Assembly: GCA_002451855.1 (NCBI GenBank)
Contig: DKDS01000031.1
Span: 1-37,879, forward strand
Source: Ruminococcaceae bacterium UBA6842
GTDB taxonomy: Bacteria > Bacillota > Clostridia > Oscillospirales > Acutalibacteraceae
Direction of reading: 5' to 3'
Length of the DNA stretch: 37,879 bases
Shown: piece by piece, positions 27,308 through 35,031 of the stretch
How the letters are laid out: every line of letters starts with the position of its first letter
Position numbering within the stretch: position 1 is the stretch's first letter
Notes under the pieces: generated by a model
Seen by the model: only the letters and a program-made list of their open reading frames with translations
Database searches by the model: none
Told to the model about the DNA's origin: nothing
Position numbers and translations under genes: made by a program

Positions 27308-28158
27308 TATATTACCCCTAAGGCTATAAACAAATACAACAGCGGAGCGGTCATAAGAATACTGTCAAAGCGGTCGAGTATACCGCCGTGTCCCGGAATA
27401 ATAGTTCCGTAATCCTTGATACCTGCCGCTCTTTTTATAGCGGAAGCGAACAGGTCGCCTATCATACCCAAAATACAGAACGGAACGGTTAAAATTACGG
27501 CGTTGGTAAGGTTTTTCTCAAACGAGAACGAAAAGCCTAATATATATGTCACAATAATACTCGATATTATTCCGCCGACTGCGCCCTCAACCGTTTTGTG
27601 CGGACTTATATTCGGGCAAAGCTTGTGCTTGCCTACGGTACTGCCCACAAAGTAAGCTCCCATATCGCAAACGCTTGAAAAGTTGAGGAGCATAAACAAA
27701 TAATAAAGTCCGTGCTCGTGGTTTATTACAACGCCCAAAGAGCTGAACGCAAACGCAATCGGTATAGGCATACCGCACACAAAGGCTATATGCGAAAGCG
27801 TAAAGGTTTTATGGTTTTTAAGCGTTACTGCGGCAGAGTAAATAAAATAAATTACGCTGAGCGCCAGTGTAAAGGTAAGCTTTATATATGCGGAATGAGC
27901 GCCGTCAAACGCCGCCTGCAGCTTAGCGCCCGTACTGCCGTCTATCGCAAAAACCATAAGCGCGACATAGGCGCAGGCACCTATAAGCGCCGCTTTGGAC
28001 TTAACACCTGCCGCATTATGCAAAAGCTCATAAATTCCGACCGCCGCGATAAACGCGATAAATGCCGTTATAATCAGCGGATTTATAAGCATACCGGCGG
28101 CTATTACCGCCGCTGTAATTATTATCATAACAACGCCTGATATTATTCGGGTTTTCAT
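27307..28158 (-). CDS. cdsA: Phosphatidate cytidylyltransferase
   Basis: 283 aa polytopic membrane enzyme making CDP-diacylglycerol from phosphatidate and CTP. The CdsA signature is seen near the C-terminus (KDYGTIIPGHGGILDRFDS), with CDMGAYFVG and SPHKTVEGAVGG. It begins 19 nt after uppS. Confidence 0.95.
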   Translation of the reverse strand: MKTRIISGVVMIIITAAVIAAGMLINPLIITAFIAFIAAVGIYELLHNAAGVKSKAALIGACAYVALMVFAIDGSTGAKLQAAFDGAHSAYIKLTFTLALSVIYFIYSAAVTLKNHKTFTLSHIAFVCGMPIPIAFAFSSLGVVINHEHGLYYLFMLLNFSSVCDMGAYFVGSTVGKHKLCPNISPHKTVEGAVGGIISSIIVTYILGFSFSFEKNLTNAVILTVPFCILGMIGDLFASAIKRAAGIKDYGTIIPGHGGILDRFDSILMTAPLLYLFIALGVI

Positions 28159-28177
28159 TTTTTCACCTGTTTATTCT

Positions 28178-28894
28178 TTAAATTCCGCCGAATCTGCGGT
28201 TGCGTCCGCAATAATCGTCTATTGCCTTTTCAAGCTTTTTCGGTGTGAAGTCCGGCCACAGTACATCCGAAAACCAATATTCCGAGTAAGCCGACTGCCA
28301 CAAAAGATAATTCGAGGTGCGGTATTCGCCGCTCGGTCTTATTATAAAATCGGGGTCGGGCATACCAGCGGTGTAAAGGCTGTCGGAAATAAGCTGTTCG
28401 GTTATTTCTTCTGCTGCGGTACCCTCTGAAACGATTTTTTTCACGGCGTGTACGATTTCATCCCTGCCGCCGTAATTTATCGCTATATTAAGCTTTAATC
28501 CGGTAGCGTTCTCAGAGCCTTTTTCGTTTTTCTCCATAAGCGCCTTTATATCGTCCGCAAGCGGTGTGCGGTCGCCTATGAATTTCACCTGTATGTTTTC
28601 GTCCTTGAAGTTTTCGGCGTCCTTCAAATAGTCACGCAACAGGTTCATAATACCGTCAACCTCTTCCTTAGGTCTTTTCCAGTTCTCGGTTGAAAATGCG
28701 TAGACCGTAAGGTATTCAAGTCCTATTTTATTACAGTAGCGTGCTATATTTTTAAAGGTTTTAGCCCCTGCGATATGCCCTGCCGAACGGGGTAGACCTC
28801 TCTTTTTCGCCCATCTGCCGTTCCCGTCCATAATTATGGCGATATGCCTCGGCAGCACACGGTCGGCTTTTTGCTTTTTTCCGAACAAAGCCAC
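28178..28894 (-). CDS. uppS: Undecaprenyl diphosphate synthase
   Basis: About 238 aa. It makes the C55 lipid carrier for wall polymers. Seen: IAIIMDGNGRWAKKRG, YLTVYAFSTENWKRP, PDFIIRPSGEYRTSNYLLWQSAYSE (ending region). I chose GTG 28894 with AGGTGAAGAA upstream. The frame opens at GTG 28924, but that codon lies inside a terminator-like hairpin. Confidence 0.94.
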   Translation of the reverse strand: MALFGKKQKADRVLPRHIAIIMDGNGRWAKKRGLPRSAGHIAGAKTFKNIARYCNKIGLEYLTVYAFSTENWKRPKEEVDGIMNLLRDYLKDAENFKDENIQVKFIGDRTPLADDIKALMEKNEKGSENATGLKLNIAINYGGRDEIVHAVKKIVSEGTAAEEITEQLISDSLYTAGMPDPDFIIRPSGEYRTSNYLLWQSAYSEYWFSDVLWPDFTPKKLEKAIDDYCGRNRRFGGI

Positions 28895-28909
28895 TTCTTC
28901 ACCTGCTTT

Positions 28910-28937
28910 AAAAAGCGGGCTCACCCAGTGCGCCCGC
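28910..28937 (-). terminator. Intra-operon terminator between frr and uppS
   Basis: Minus strand GCGGGC-g-CAC-TGG-GTG-a-GCCCGC followed by five T, 9 nt after the frr stop and just before the uppS ribosome binding site. It may lower expression of the seven downstream genes relative to pyrH-frr. Confidence 0.72.
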
Positions 28938-28945
28938 AGATATTT

Positions 28946-29500
28946 TTATATCTCCATTATTTCCTTTTCTTTTGAAGACGCCAATTCATCGATTTCCTTG
29001 CAGAATTTATCGGTTAAATTCTGTATTTTTTTCTCACCGTCCGCAACATCGTCCTCTGTTACGGTATTGGCTTTTTTAAGCGCCTTAAGCTTTTCAATAG
29101 CGTCACGCCTTGTGTTGCGTATGGCAACCTTGTTGTCCTCGGCGGTCTTTCTTACTTCCTTTACGATTTCCTTTCTGCGCTCCTCTGTAAGCGGCGGGAA
29201 GGAAAGTCTTATAACTCTGCCGTCGTTCTGCGGATTTATACCTATATCCGAGGTGAGTATCGCCTTTTCGATTTCCTTAAGAGTGGTGGCGTCCCACGGC
29301 TGTATCATAAGAATACGGGGCTCGGGTACGGATACTGCCGCCATCTGCTGAATCGGGGTCGGACAGCCGTAATAATCAACGGTAATTCTGTCAAGCACCG
29401 CTATGTTTGCGCGGCCCGCTCTTATGGACTTGTATTCCCTTTCAAGCACACCTACGGTCTTGTTCATTTTTTCCTCTGTATTTTTAAGCAGTTCTTTCAT
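28946..29500 (-). CDS. frr: Ribosome recycling factor
   Basis: 184 aa, the standard size. It splits post-termination ribosomes with EF-G. Seen: RAGRANIAVLDRITVDYYG, QPWDATTLKEIEKAI, PPLTEERRKEIVK. Strong GGAGGAACAG ribosome binding site. Confidence 0.97.
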   Translation of the reverse strand: MKELLKNTEEKMNKTVGVLEREYKSIRAGRANIAVLDRITVDYYGCPTPIQQMAAVSVPEPRILMIQPWDATTLKEIEKAILTSDIGINPQNDGRVIRLSFPPLTEERRKEIVKEVRKTAEDNKVAIRNTRRDAIEKLKALKKANTVTEDDVADGEKKIQNLTDKFCKEIDELASSKEKEIMEI

Positions 29501-29523
29501 AAGCTGTTCCTCCTACTAACATT

Positions 29524-30228
29524 TTATTTAACTATCGTTCCGATATGCTTACCTGTTACAGCCTCTACGATATTATGAGGATCGTTAAGGTTGAACACCA
29601 GTATTTCAATGCCGTTATCCATACAAAGCGAGGCGGCGGTGCTGTCCATAACATGAAGACCCTTTTGCAGTACATCAAGATGAGAAAGCGTATCGAATTT
29701 TTTAGCGCTCGGGTTCTTTTTCGGGTCGCTGTCATAAACGCCGTCAACATTCGTCGCCTTGAATATAACATCCGCGCCTATTTCCGCGGCTCTTAACGCC
29801 GCAGCGGTATCGGTCGAGAAAAACGGATTGCCCGTGCCGCAGCCGAAAATGACCACTCTGCCCTTTTCAAGATGTCTTACGGCTTTATTTCTTATATACG
29901 GTTCGGCTATCTGACGCATTTCGATAGCGGTCTGAACTCTTGCGGTAACGCCCAGCTGTTCGAGTGCGTCCGCAAGCGCAAGCGCGTTTATAGAGGTGGC
30001 GAGCATTCCCATATGGTCAGCTCTTGTGCGGTCCATCTTTCCGCTTGAACGGCCTCTCCAGAAGTTGCCGCCGCCTACAACCACGGCGACCTGAACGCCC
30101 ATATCGACACATTCCTTTACGCTTTCGCACACTTCAAGAACCTTATCAAAATCTATTCCTACTCCCCGCTCGCCTGCGAGCACCTCGCCGCTTAGCTTAA
30201 GAAGTATCCTCTTATAAACAGGTTTCAT
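29524..30228 (-). CDS. pyrH: UMP kinase
   Basis: 234 aa from the ATG preceded by CGGAGAAA; the extension to 30255 has no support. It phosphorylates UMP to UDP, taking the product of the pyr operon. Seen: LLKLSGEVLAG, VVVGGGNFWRG, DHMGMLATSINALAL, FGCGTGNPFFSTDTAAALRA (start of region), TNVDGVYDSDPKKNP. First gene of the -30.3 to -19.2 kb operon. Confidence 0.97.
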   Translation of the reverse strand: MKPVYKRILLKLSGEVLAGERGVGIDFDKVLEVCESVKECVDMGVQVAVVVGGGNFWRGRSSGKMDRTRADHMGMLATSINALALADALEQLGVTARVQTAIEMRQIAEPYIRNKAVRHLEKGRVVIFGCGTGNPFFSTDTAAALRAAEIGADVIFKATNVDGVYDSDPKKNPSAKKFDTLSHLDVLQKGLHVMDSTAASLCMDNGIEILVFNLNDPHNIVEAVTGKHIGTIVK

Positions 30229-30270
30229 ATTTTTCTCCGTTCCGCCGTCCGGCAATAAATTATCAGTTAT

Positions 30271-30299
30271 ATTTTACAATATTAATACCGTAAAGTCAA
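30271..30299 (-). promoter_or_regulatory. Promoter of the pyrH-polC-azlCD cluster
   Basis: Minus strand TTGACT (30294-30299), 17-nt spacer, TAAAAT (30271-30276), about 42 nt before the pyrH ATG. The first ten bases, TTGACTTTAC, match the pyrC and secD promoters. Confidence 0.85.
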
Positions 30300-30351
30300 T
30301 TCTAAAAACTGTATTTTATATTTTGTGCGGTATCGCTTATTTCCGCCTGCC

Positions 30352-30380
30352 TTGACGGACTTTTTTTCGTATGATATAAT
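30352..30380 (+). promoter_or_regulatory. Acyltransferase promoter
   Basis: TTGACG (30352-30357), 17-nt spacer, TATAAT (30375-30380), then AAGGAGAG and the ATG at 30408. Divergent from the pyrH promoter within a 180-nt gap that holds nothing else I can identify. Confidence 0.85.
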
Positions 30381-30407
30381 GTTGGCATTAAGGAGAGTGG
30401 ATAAAGT

Positions 30408-31481
30408 ATGGACAAATCCGGCAGCCGCATTTATGCTGTTGATTTTATAAAAGCCTTAGCAATTATTTGTGTTGTTATTTGCCATGCCGCGGAAAATGCT
30501 TATCCAATCGGTCGTGAAGAACTGTTTGCCTTATCAGCCTGCGAAAAGCTTTCGGCTTTAAGTATTTTTACAATAGGAAGGCTCGGCGTACCGCTTTTCT
30601 TTTTTTCAACGGGTTTTTTGTTACTTGACCGTGAATACACTAAAGAAAAAGCAATTCGCTTTTATAAGAACAATCTGCTCGGTCTGGTTCTCACAACCGA
30701 AATATGGATATTAATTTATAACATTTTATCGCTGACATATCTTAAATCCATTAACTATCCCGATTCCGATCTGAAATTTTATCAGATAATCTACAATGCG
30801 CTGTTTCTTAAATATAATCTGACGCATATGTGGTTTATGTTTGCGATTATAGGAATTTATGCGGCTTTGCCGTTCGTTGCAAACGGTCTGCGGTCTCTTG
30901 ATATAAAATGCTTTAAACCGCTGCTGTATATAATTTTTATATTTTTATTTTCCCCGAGTATAATAAATGTATTTGCCCGTGTAAACGGTTTTGACCCCAT
31001 ATATCACCAGCTTGATTTTTCTTTTTCCGGCGGATGCTACGGATTTATGTGTGTAATGGGATATGCGGTTAAAAGCGGAATTTTCAAAAAGGTCGGCAAT
31101 TATGTTTGGTCCGTCCTTGCCGCTGCGGGATTCGCCGCGGCGGTTTTATTGCAATTTTACGCAAATATCAATAATGTCACTTACGGCATTTGGTATGATT
31201 CGGCACCGCTGGTTTTAGCGTCATTTTCAATATTTAATCTTTGCCTTAAGGTCAAGGGCGGATTTCTTAAAAATTTTTTCTCACTTGTCGGGCGGCTTTC
31301 GTTCGGAATATATCTTATACATAATATTTTCGCAATCATCTTCAATCACTGTATCAACGGAATAAATCCGTTTTGCAAAATGATTATTTTGTTTATTGCT
31401 CCGTTTTCAATCAGCCTGTTTATAACTGCGGTAATATGCAAATCTAAAAAGCTCGGCAGAATATTGTTTTTTATGAAATAG
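30408..31481 (+). CDS. Acyltransferase family 3 membrane protein
   Basis: 357 aa, about ten membrane segments. The N-terminal RIYAVDFIKALAIICVVICHA with its conserved His near residue 26 is the Acyltransferase_3 hallmark. GVPLFFFSTGFLLL and SFGIYLIHN follow as in the family. Members O-acetylate or acylate surface sugars; the substrate is unknown. It precedes the two-component operon, but its own promoter lacks the TTCAATC repeats, so it may not belong to that regulon. Confidence 0.88.
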   Translation: MDKSGSRIYAVDFIKALAIICVVICHAAENAYPIGREELFALSACEKLSALSIFTIGRLGVPLFFFSTGFLLLDREYTKEKAIRFYKNNLLGLVLTTEIWILIYNILSLTYLKSINYPDSDLKFYQIIYNALFLKYNLTHMWFMFAIIGIYAALPFVANGLRSLDIKCFKPLLYIIFIFLFSPSIINVFARVNGFDPIYHQLDFSFSGGCYGFMCVMGYAVKSGIFKKVGNYVWSVLAAAGFAAAVLLQFYANINNVTYGIWYDSAPLVLASFSIFNLCLKVKGGFLKNFFSLVGRLSFGIYLIHNIFAIIFNHCINGINPFCKMIILFIAPFSISLFITAVICKSKKLGRILFFMK

Positions 31482-31500
31482 ACTGCTTTGATCGGATCGG

Positions 31501-31532
31501 TTCAATCTTATTTCAATCTTTTACCGTACAAT
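31501..31532 (+). promoter_or_regulatory. Operator/promoter 1 (two-component operon), TTCAATC repeats
   Basis: TTCAATC at 31501 and again at 31512 (11-nt period), then TACAAT at 31527. No TTGACA-like -35 is present; the repeats occupy that place. The same arrangement appears at 33559 and 34932. Confidence 0.78.
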
Positions 31533-31566
31533 AATACTTACAGTTACTGCCGAAACGGGGATTAAA

Positions 31567-32250
31567 ATGAAGCTTTTACTTGTTGAAGACGAAAGAAGAA
31601 TGGCACAGGCACTGTGTGAAATAATGAAGCAGGAAAAATACGATACGGACTGCCGATATGACGGTATAAGCGGTCTTGAAGCGGCGGAAAGCGGCATTTA
31701 CGATATAATTATCCTTGATGTAATGCTCCCGCGGTTAAACGGCTTTGAGCTTGCGAAAAAACTGCGGCACGACGGAATACACACCCCTGTTTTAATGCTC
31801 ACCGCCAAGTCTGAGCTTGACGATAAGGTGACGGGGCTTGACAGCGGCGCGGACGATTATCTGACAAAGCCGTTTATGACAAAGGAGCTTCTCGCAAGGC
31901 TCCGCGCACTGCTCAGACGGAATATTGATACACCGGACGGTTCGCTTAAATTCGGGGATATTTCACTTGACGCAAAAACCTACGAGCTTTGCTGTAAAAC
32001 CACGGGACAAAGCGTCAGGCTCGGCGATAAGGAATGGCGTATTATGGAATATCTCATTGCTAACCAAAACCAAATTCTGACCAGAGAACAGCTTGCTGTA
32101 AAAATATGGGGCTACGAAAGCGACGCCGAATATAATAATGTTGAGGTTTATATGTCGTTTACCCGTAAAAAGCTTGCGTTTATCGGCGCAAAAACGGAAA
32201 TCAAGGCAGTCAGAGGGGTAGGCTATGAGCTGAGGTGCGATAATGTTTAA
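31567..32250 (+). CDS. OmpR-family response regulator
   Basis: 227 aa. Receiver domain 1-115 with acidic Glu7/Asp8, phospho-acceptor Asp51 (IILDVMLPRLNGFEL), the TAK and LTKPF switch residues. C-terminal winged helix about 130-225 (LTREQLAVKIWGYES, NNVEVYMSFTRKKL, VRGVGYEL). OmpR-type regulators commonly bind direct repeats with an 11-nt period beside -10 boxes, which matches the three repeat sites in this locus. It overlaps the kinase gene by 8 nt. Confidence 0.95.
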   Translation: MKLLLVEDERRMAQALCEIMKQEKYDTDCRYDGISGLEAAESGIYDIIILDVMLPRLNGFELAKKLRHDGIHTPVLMLTAKSELDDKVTGLDSGADDYLTKPFMTKELLARLRALLRRNIDTPDGSLKFGDISLDAKTYELCCKTTGQSVRLGDKEWRIMEYLIANQNQILTREQLAVKIWGYESDAEYNNVEVYMSFTRKKLAFIGAKTEIKAVRGVGYELRCDNV

Positions 32251-33505
32251 AAGGACGAAAATTAAAATAATAATTTCCGTTATGACCGCCATTACCGTGC
32301 TTCTGTTCGGAACTCTGGCAATAATTCTCGGTACAAGCTATGCGCAGATGAATACGGATAACAGGCGAATGCTTGAACAGTATGCGCGTGAGTACCGACT
32401 GAACGAAACGGAAAAAAACGGCATTCCGGCTGACAGGGAAAATGAACCGACGGATATAAAAAAATCGCGGGAAACAGGCGAACAGCCGCCGGAGGCACTG
32501 CATAAATTCGATGTTTCAACCTTTTATTCCGTTGCCGTGTCCGAAGACGGAACGGTTTTAAAAACAGATAACGGAACGGGTACTCTGTACACGGACGAAA
32601 CACTCAAAGCCTTTGCGGAAAAAATTTTAAGCGGCAATGCCGCTGCGGGTAAAATTAAAAATCTTGCTTATCTTAAAGCTCAAAAGGATGGCTATACGCT
32701 TGTCGCATTTATAGACAATTCGATTATGCAGGGCAGTATGGCAACGCTTTTCCGAAACACGCTTATATTCGGATGTGTCTCGGTGATTGCGGTACTTGCG
32801 GCGTCAATCATTCTCGCAAGGCGTATTGTAGCGCCGATAGAGGAAAGCTTCAAAAAGCAAAAGCAATTTGTTTCCGACGCCGGCCACGAGCTTAAAACCC
32901 CAGTGTCGGTAATCAGCGCGAATGCGGAGCTTCTTTCCCGTGAAATAGGAGAAAACCGCTGGCTTTCAAATATTCAGTATGAAAACGAAAGAATGGGCAA
33001 CCTTGTAAAACAGCTTTTACAGCTTGCTAAAACAGAGAATGTTGCCGCGCAGAATGAAACACTTGATTTCAGCCGTGTTGTTTCGGGCGAGCTTCTGCCG
33101 TTTGAAAGCGTTGCGTTTGAGAACGGCTTGGCACTTAAATCGGATATATCCGACGGCATTTATGTCTCGGGCGATTCGGGCCGCTTAAAGCAGCTTGTTT
33201 CCATACTTATCGACAACGCAATCCGTCACAGCGAAAACGGAAAAGAGGTAAATGTAAGCCTGCGAAGCGAACACGGTCTTGCAAGGCTTTCGGTAATCAA
33301 TGACGGAGATGAAATTCCGCCGGAACAGCGGGAACGGATATTTGAACGGTTTTACCGCATAGACTCGGCCAGAGGAGACGACGGCCATTTCGGACTTGGT
33401 CTTGCCATTGCCAAAGCGATAACCGAAGCCCACAAGGGTAAAATAACGCTCTCGTGCTATGACGGAAAGGTAAAATTTTCAGTTTTGCTTCCCTTGCAAA
33501 AATAA
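32243..33505 (+). CDS. Sensor histidine kinase
   Basis: 420 aa. TM1 8-32, extracytoplasmic sensor about 33-170, TM2 171-193, then HisKA with the phospho-His215 in SDAGHELKTP. HATPase domain has the N box LIDNAIRHS (about 322-330), G1 (NDGDEIPP), F box (IFERFYRID) and G2 (GHFGLGLAIA). The sensor region is polar and matches no domain I recognise. The start overlaps the regulator gene, with GAGGTG upstream. Confidence 0.95.
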   Translation: MFKRTKIKIIISVMTAITVLLFGTLAIILGTSYAQMNTDNRRMLEQYAREYRLNETEKNGIPADRENEPTDIKKSRETGEQPPEALHKFDVSTFYSVAVSEDGTVLKTDNGTGTLYTDETLKAFAEKILSGNAAAGKIKNLAYLKAQKDGYTLVAFIDNSIMQGSMATLFRNTLIFGCVSVIAVLAASIILARRIVAPIEESFKKQKQFVSDAGHELKTPVSVISANAELLSREIGENRWLSNIQYENERMGNLVKQLLQLAKTENVAAQNETLDFSRVVSGELLPFESVAFENGLALKSDISDGIYVSGDSGRLKQLVSILIDNAIRHSENGKEVNVSLRSEHGLARLSVINDGDEIPPEQRERIFERFYRIDSARGDDGHFGLGLAIAKAITEAHKGKITLSCYDGKVKFSVLLPLQK

Positions 33506-33517
33506 TACTTTGCTTTA

Positions 33518-33552
33518 AACAGTATTCTGTATTACACAGGATACTGTTTTTT
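33518..33552 (+). terminator. Terminator of the two-component operon
   Basis: AACAGTATTCTGT (33518-33530) pairs with ACAGGATACTGTT (33536-33548), 13 bp with one T-G pair, followed by a T-run. It separates the kinase gene from operator 2, so the next gene is a distinct transcript. Confidence 0.85.
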
Positions 33553-33558
33553 GTCTTT

Positions 33559-33591
33559 TTCAATCAAACTTCAATGTTGCCCGTATAAAAT
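33559..33591 (+). promoter_or_regulatory. Operator/promoter 2 (phosphodiester glycosidase)
   Basis: TTCAATC at 33559, TTCAAT at 33570 (11-nt period), then TATAAAAT (33584-33591). It is nearly identical to operator 3, including the shared TTTTTCAATCAAACTTCAAT. Confidence 0.85.
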
Positions 33592-33627
33592 GAACCGGTA
33601 AAATAAATCCGTAAGGAGGTTTGTTGA

Positions 33628-34524
33628 ATGAAGAAGCATTTGTGGAGTATTATTTACGGCGCCGTTCTGACAGCGTTTACGGTCTACATTTTAATGGACA
33701 CCTTTGTAATCGCAAGGGTGTATTCAAAGAATACTTCCTCAAGCAGCGGTATTTCCCCGGCTCTGACCGAAAGCACAGACAACTCGCAAGCCCTCATTAC
33801 GGACGCCGCCTATTCCGACGAAAACATAAGCATAACGCTTACCGAATACAGAAAAAACAATACGGCGGTTTACGCCGCCGATGTTCGTCTTTCCTCGGCA
33901 GATTATCTGAAAACGGCGTTCGCCAAAGGCTCCTACGGTAAAAATGTGACTGCCAAAACATCCGAAATCGCAAAAAGCAATAACGCCGTGCTCGCAATTA
34001 ACGGGGATTATTACGGTGTACGGGAAACGGGCTATGTACTGCGTAACGGTGTACTGTATCGCAGTACGCCCGCGGATAACCAAGAGGATCTCGTAATCTA
34101 CAAGAACGGAAGCTTCGGAATTATAACCGAGGGAGAGGTGTCCGCCGAAGAGCTGTCGGAAAACGGTGCGGAGCAAATCCTATCCTTCGGTCCGACGCTC
34201 CTTAAAAGCGGTAAGATATCCGTTTCCGAAACAGATGAGGTCGGAAAAGCAAAGGCAAGCAATCCGAGAACCGCAGTCGGTATTATCGACGCACTGCATT
34301 ATGTTTTTGTTGTTTCGGACGGACGCACCGAGGAAAGCGAGGGACTTACCCTGTATGAGCTTGCGGAATTTATGCAGTCTTTAGGAGCGTCCGCGGCGTA
34401 TAATCTTGACGGCGGAGGCTCGTCGACAATGGTTTTTAACGGCAAAGTTATAAACAATCCCACCACGAACGGGAAAAGTATTAAGGAAAGAAGCGTGAGC
34501 GACATTGTATATATCGGATACTGA
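33628..34524 (+). CDS. Membrane-anchored phosphodiester glycosidase (NAGPA-like)
   Basis: 298 aa. An uncleaved membrane anchor (about 7-30) places the rest outside the cell. The domain matches the phosphodiester glycosidase family (PF09992): AINGDYYG (123-130), NPRTAVGI (212-219), DGGGSSTMVFNGK (261-273), ERSVSDIVYI at the end. Members remove N-acetylglucosamine linked through a phosphodiester, so wall or surface glycophosphate polymers are possible substrates. Excellent GGAGGT ribosome binding site. Expressed from operator 2 with the next gene. Confidence 0.9.
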   Translation: MKKHLWSIIYGAVLTAFTVYILMDTFVIARVYSKNTSSSSGISPALTESTDNSQALITDAAYSDENISITLTEYRKNNTAVYAADVRLSSADYLKTAFAKGSYGKNVTAKTSEIAKSNNAVLAINGDYYGVRETGYVLRNGVLYRSTPADNQEDLVIYKNGSFGIITEGEVSAEELSENGAEQILSFGPTLLKSGKISVSETDEVGKAKASNPRTAVGIIDALHYVFVVSDGRTEESEGLTLYELAEFMQSLGASAAYNLDGGGSSTMVFNGKVINNPTTNGKSIKERSVSDIVYIGY

Positions 34525-34918
34525 CAAAAATAAGGCTTCATACGCAAGAGTCTCGCGAATATATCTTGCCGTCTCTCTTTTTTGCGCGCTTTTTGCGGCG
34601 GTGTATGAGATGTTCAGCCACGGGGTATATTCGTTTTATATGCTTTTTGCCTTTGCCTTTCCCTTAATAGGCGGCAGCTTGGTTTTCGGTATTTTAAGCT
34701 TTCTTAACATCAAAAATCCCCGAAGCAGGCTTGCGGGCAAGCTGTATAATTCCGGAATTGCCGCGCTTACGGTCGGCAGCATTGTTAAGGGAATACTTGA
34801 TATATACGGAACGACAAACAAACTTGTATGTATATATCGGCATCTGGGAGTGTTGCTTTCATGCTTTGGTATCGCCTTATTTTTCTTTAATGCCCGCCGA
34901 AAAAAACAAAATTTTTAA
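34505..34918 (+). CDS. Small four-helix membrane protein, unknown
   Basis: 137 aa if started at TTG 34505, overlapping the glycosidase by 20 nt; no stronger start is evident. Four hydrophobic segments: about 20-39, 43-67, 82-101, 112-128. The C-terminus is basic (NARRKKQNF), so probably cytoplasmic. I recognise no family. Tight coupling to the glycosidase suggests a joint role. Confidence 0.7.
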   Translation: MYISDTDKNKASYARVSRIYLAVSLFCALFAAVYEMFSHGVYSFYMLFAFAFPLIGGSLVFGILSFLNIKNPRSRLAGKLYNSGIAALTVGSIVKGILDIYGTTNKLVCIYRHLGVLLSCFGIALFFFNARRKKQNF

Positions 34919-34931
34919 AGTATTTGCGTTT

Positions 34932-34964
34932 TTCAATCAAACTTCAATTTTGACTGTATAAAAT
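34932..34964 (+). promoter_or_regulatory. Operator/promoter 3 (beta-helix lipoprotein)
   Basis: TTCAATC at 34932, TTCAAT at 34943 (11-nt period), then TATAAAAT (34957-34964), with the same repeat-to--10 spacing as operator 2. A GGAAGAA/TTCTTCC hairpin (about 34980-35001) follows in the leader, then AAGGAG before the ATG. Confidence 0.85.
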
Positions 34965-35031
34965 AAACCCATAAAACAAGGAAGAAGCTTTAATTTCTTC
35001 CGAACAGAAAAATATAAAGGAGAAATTACAA

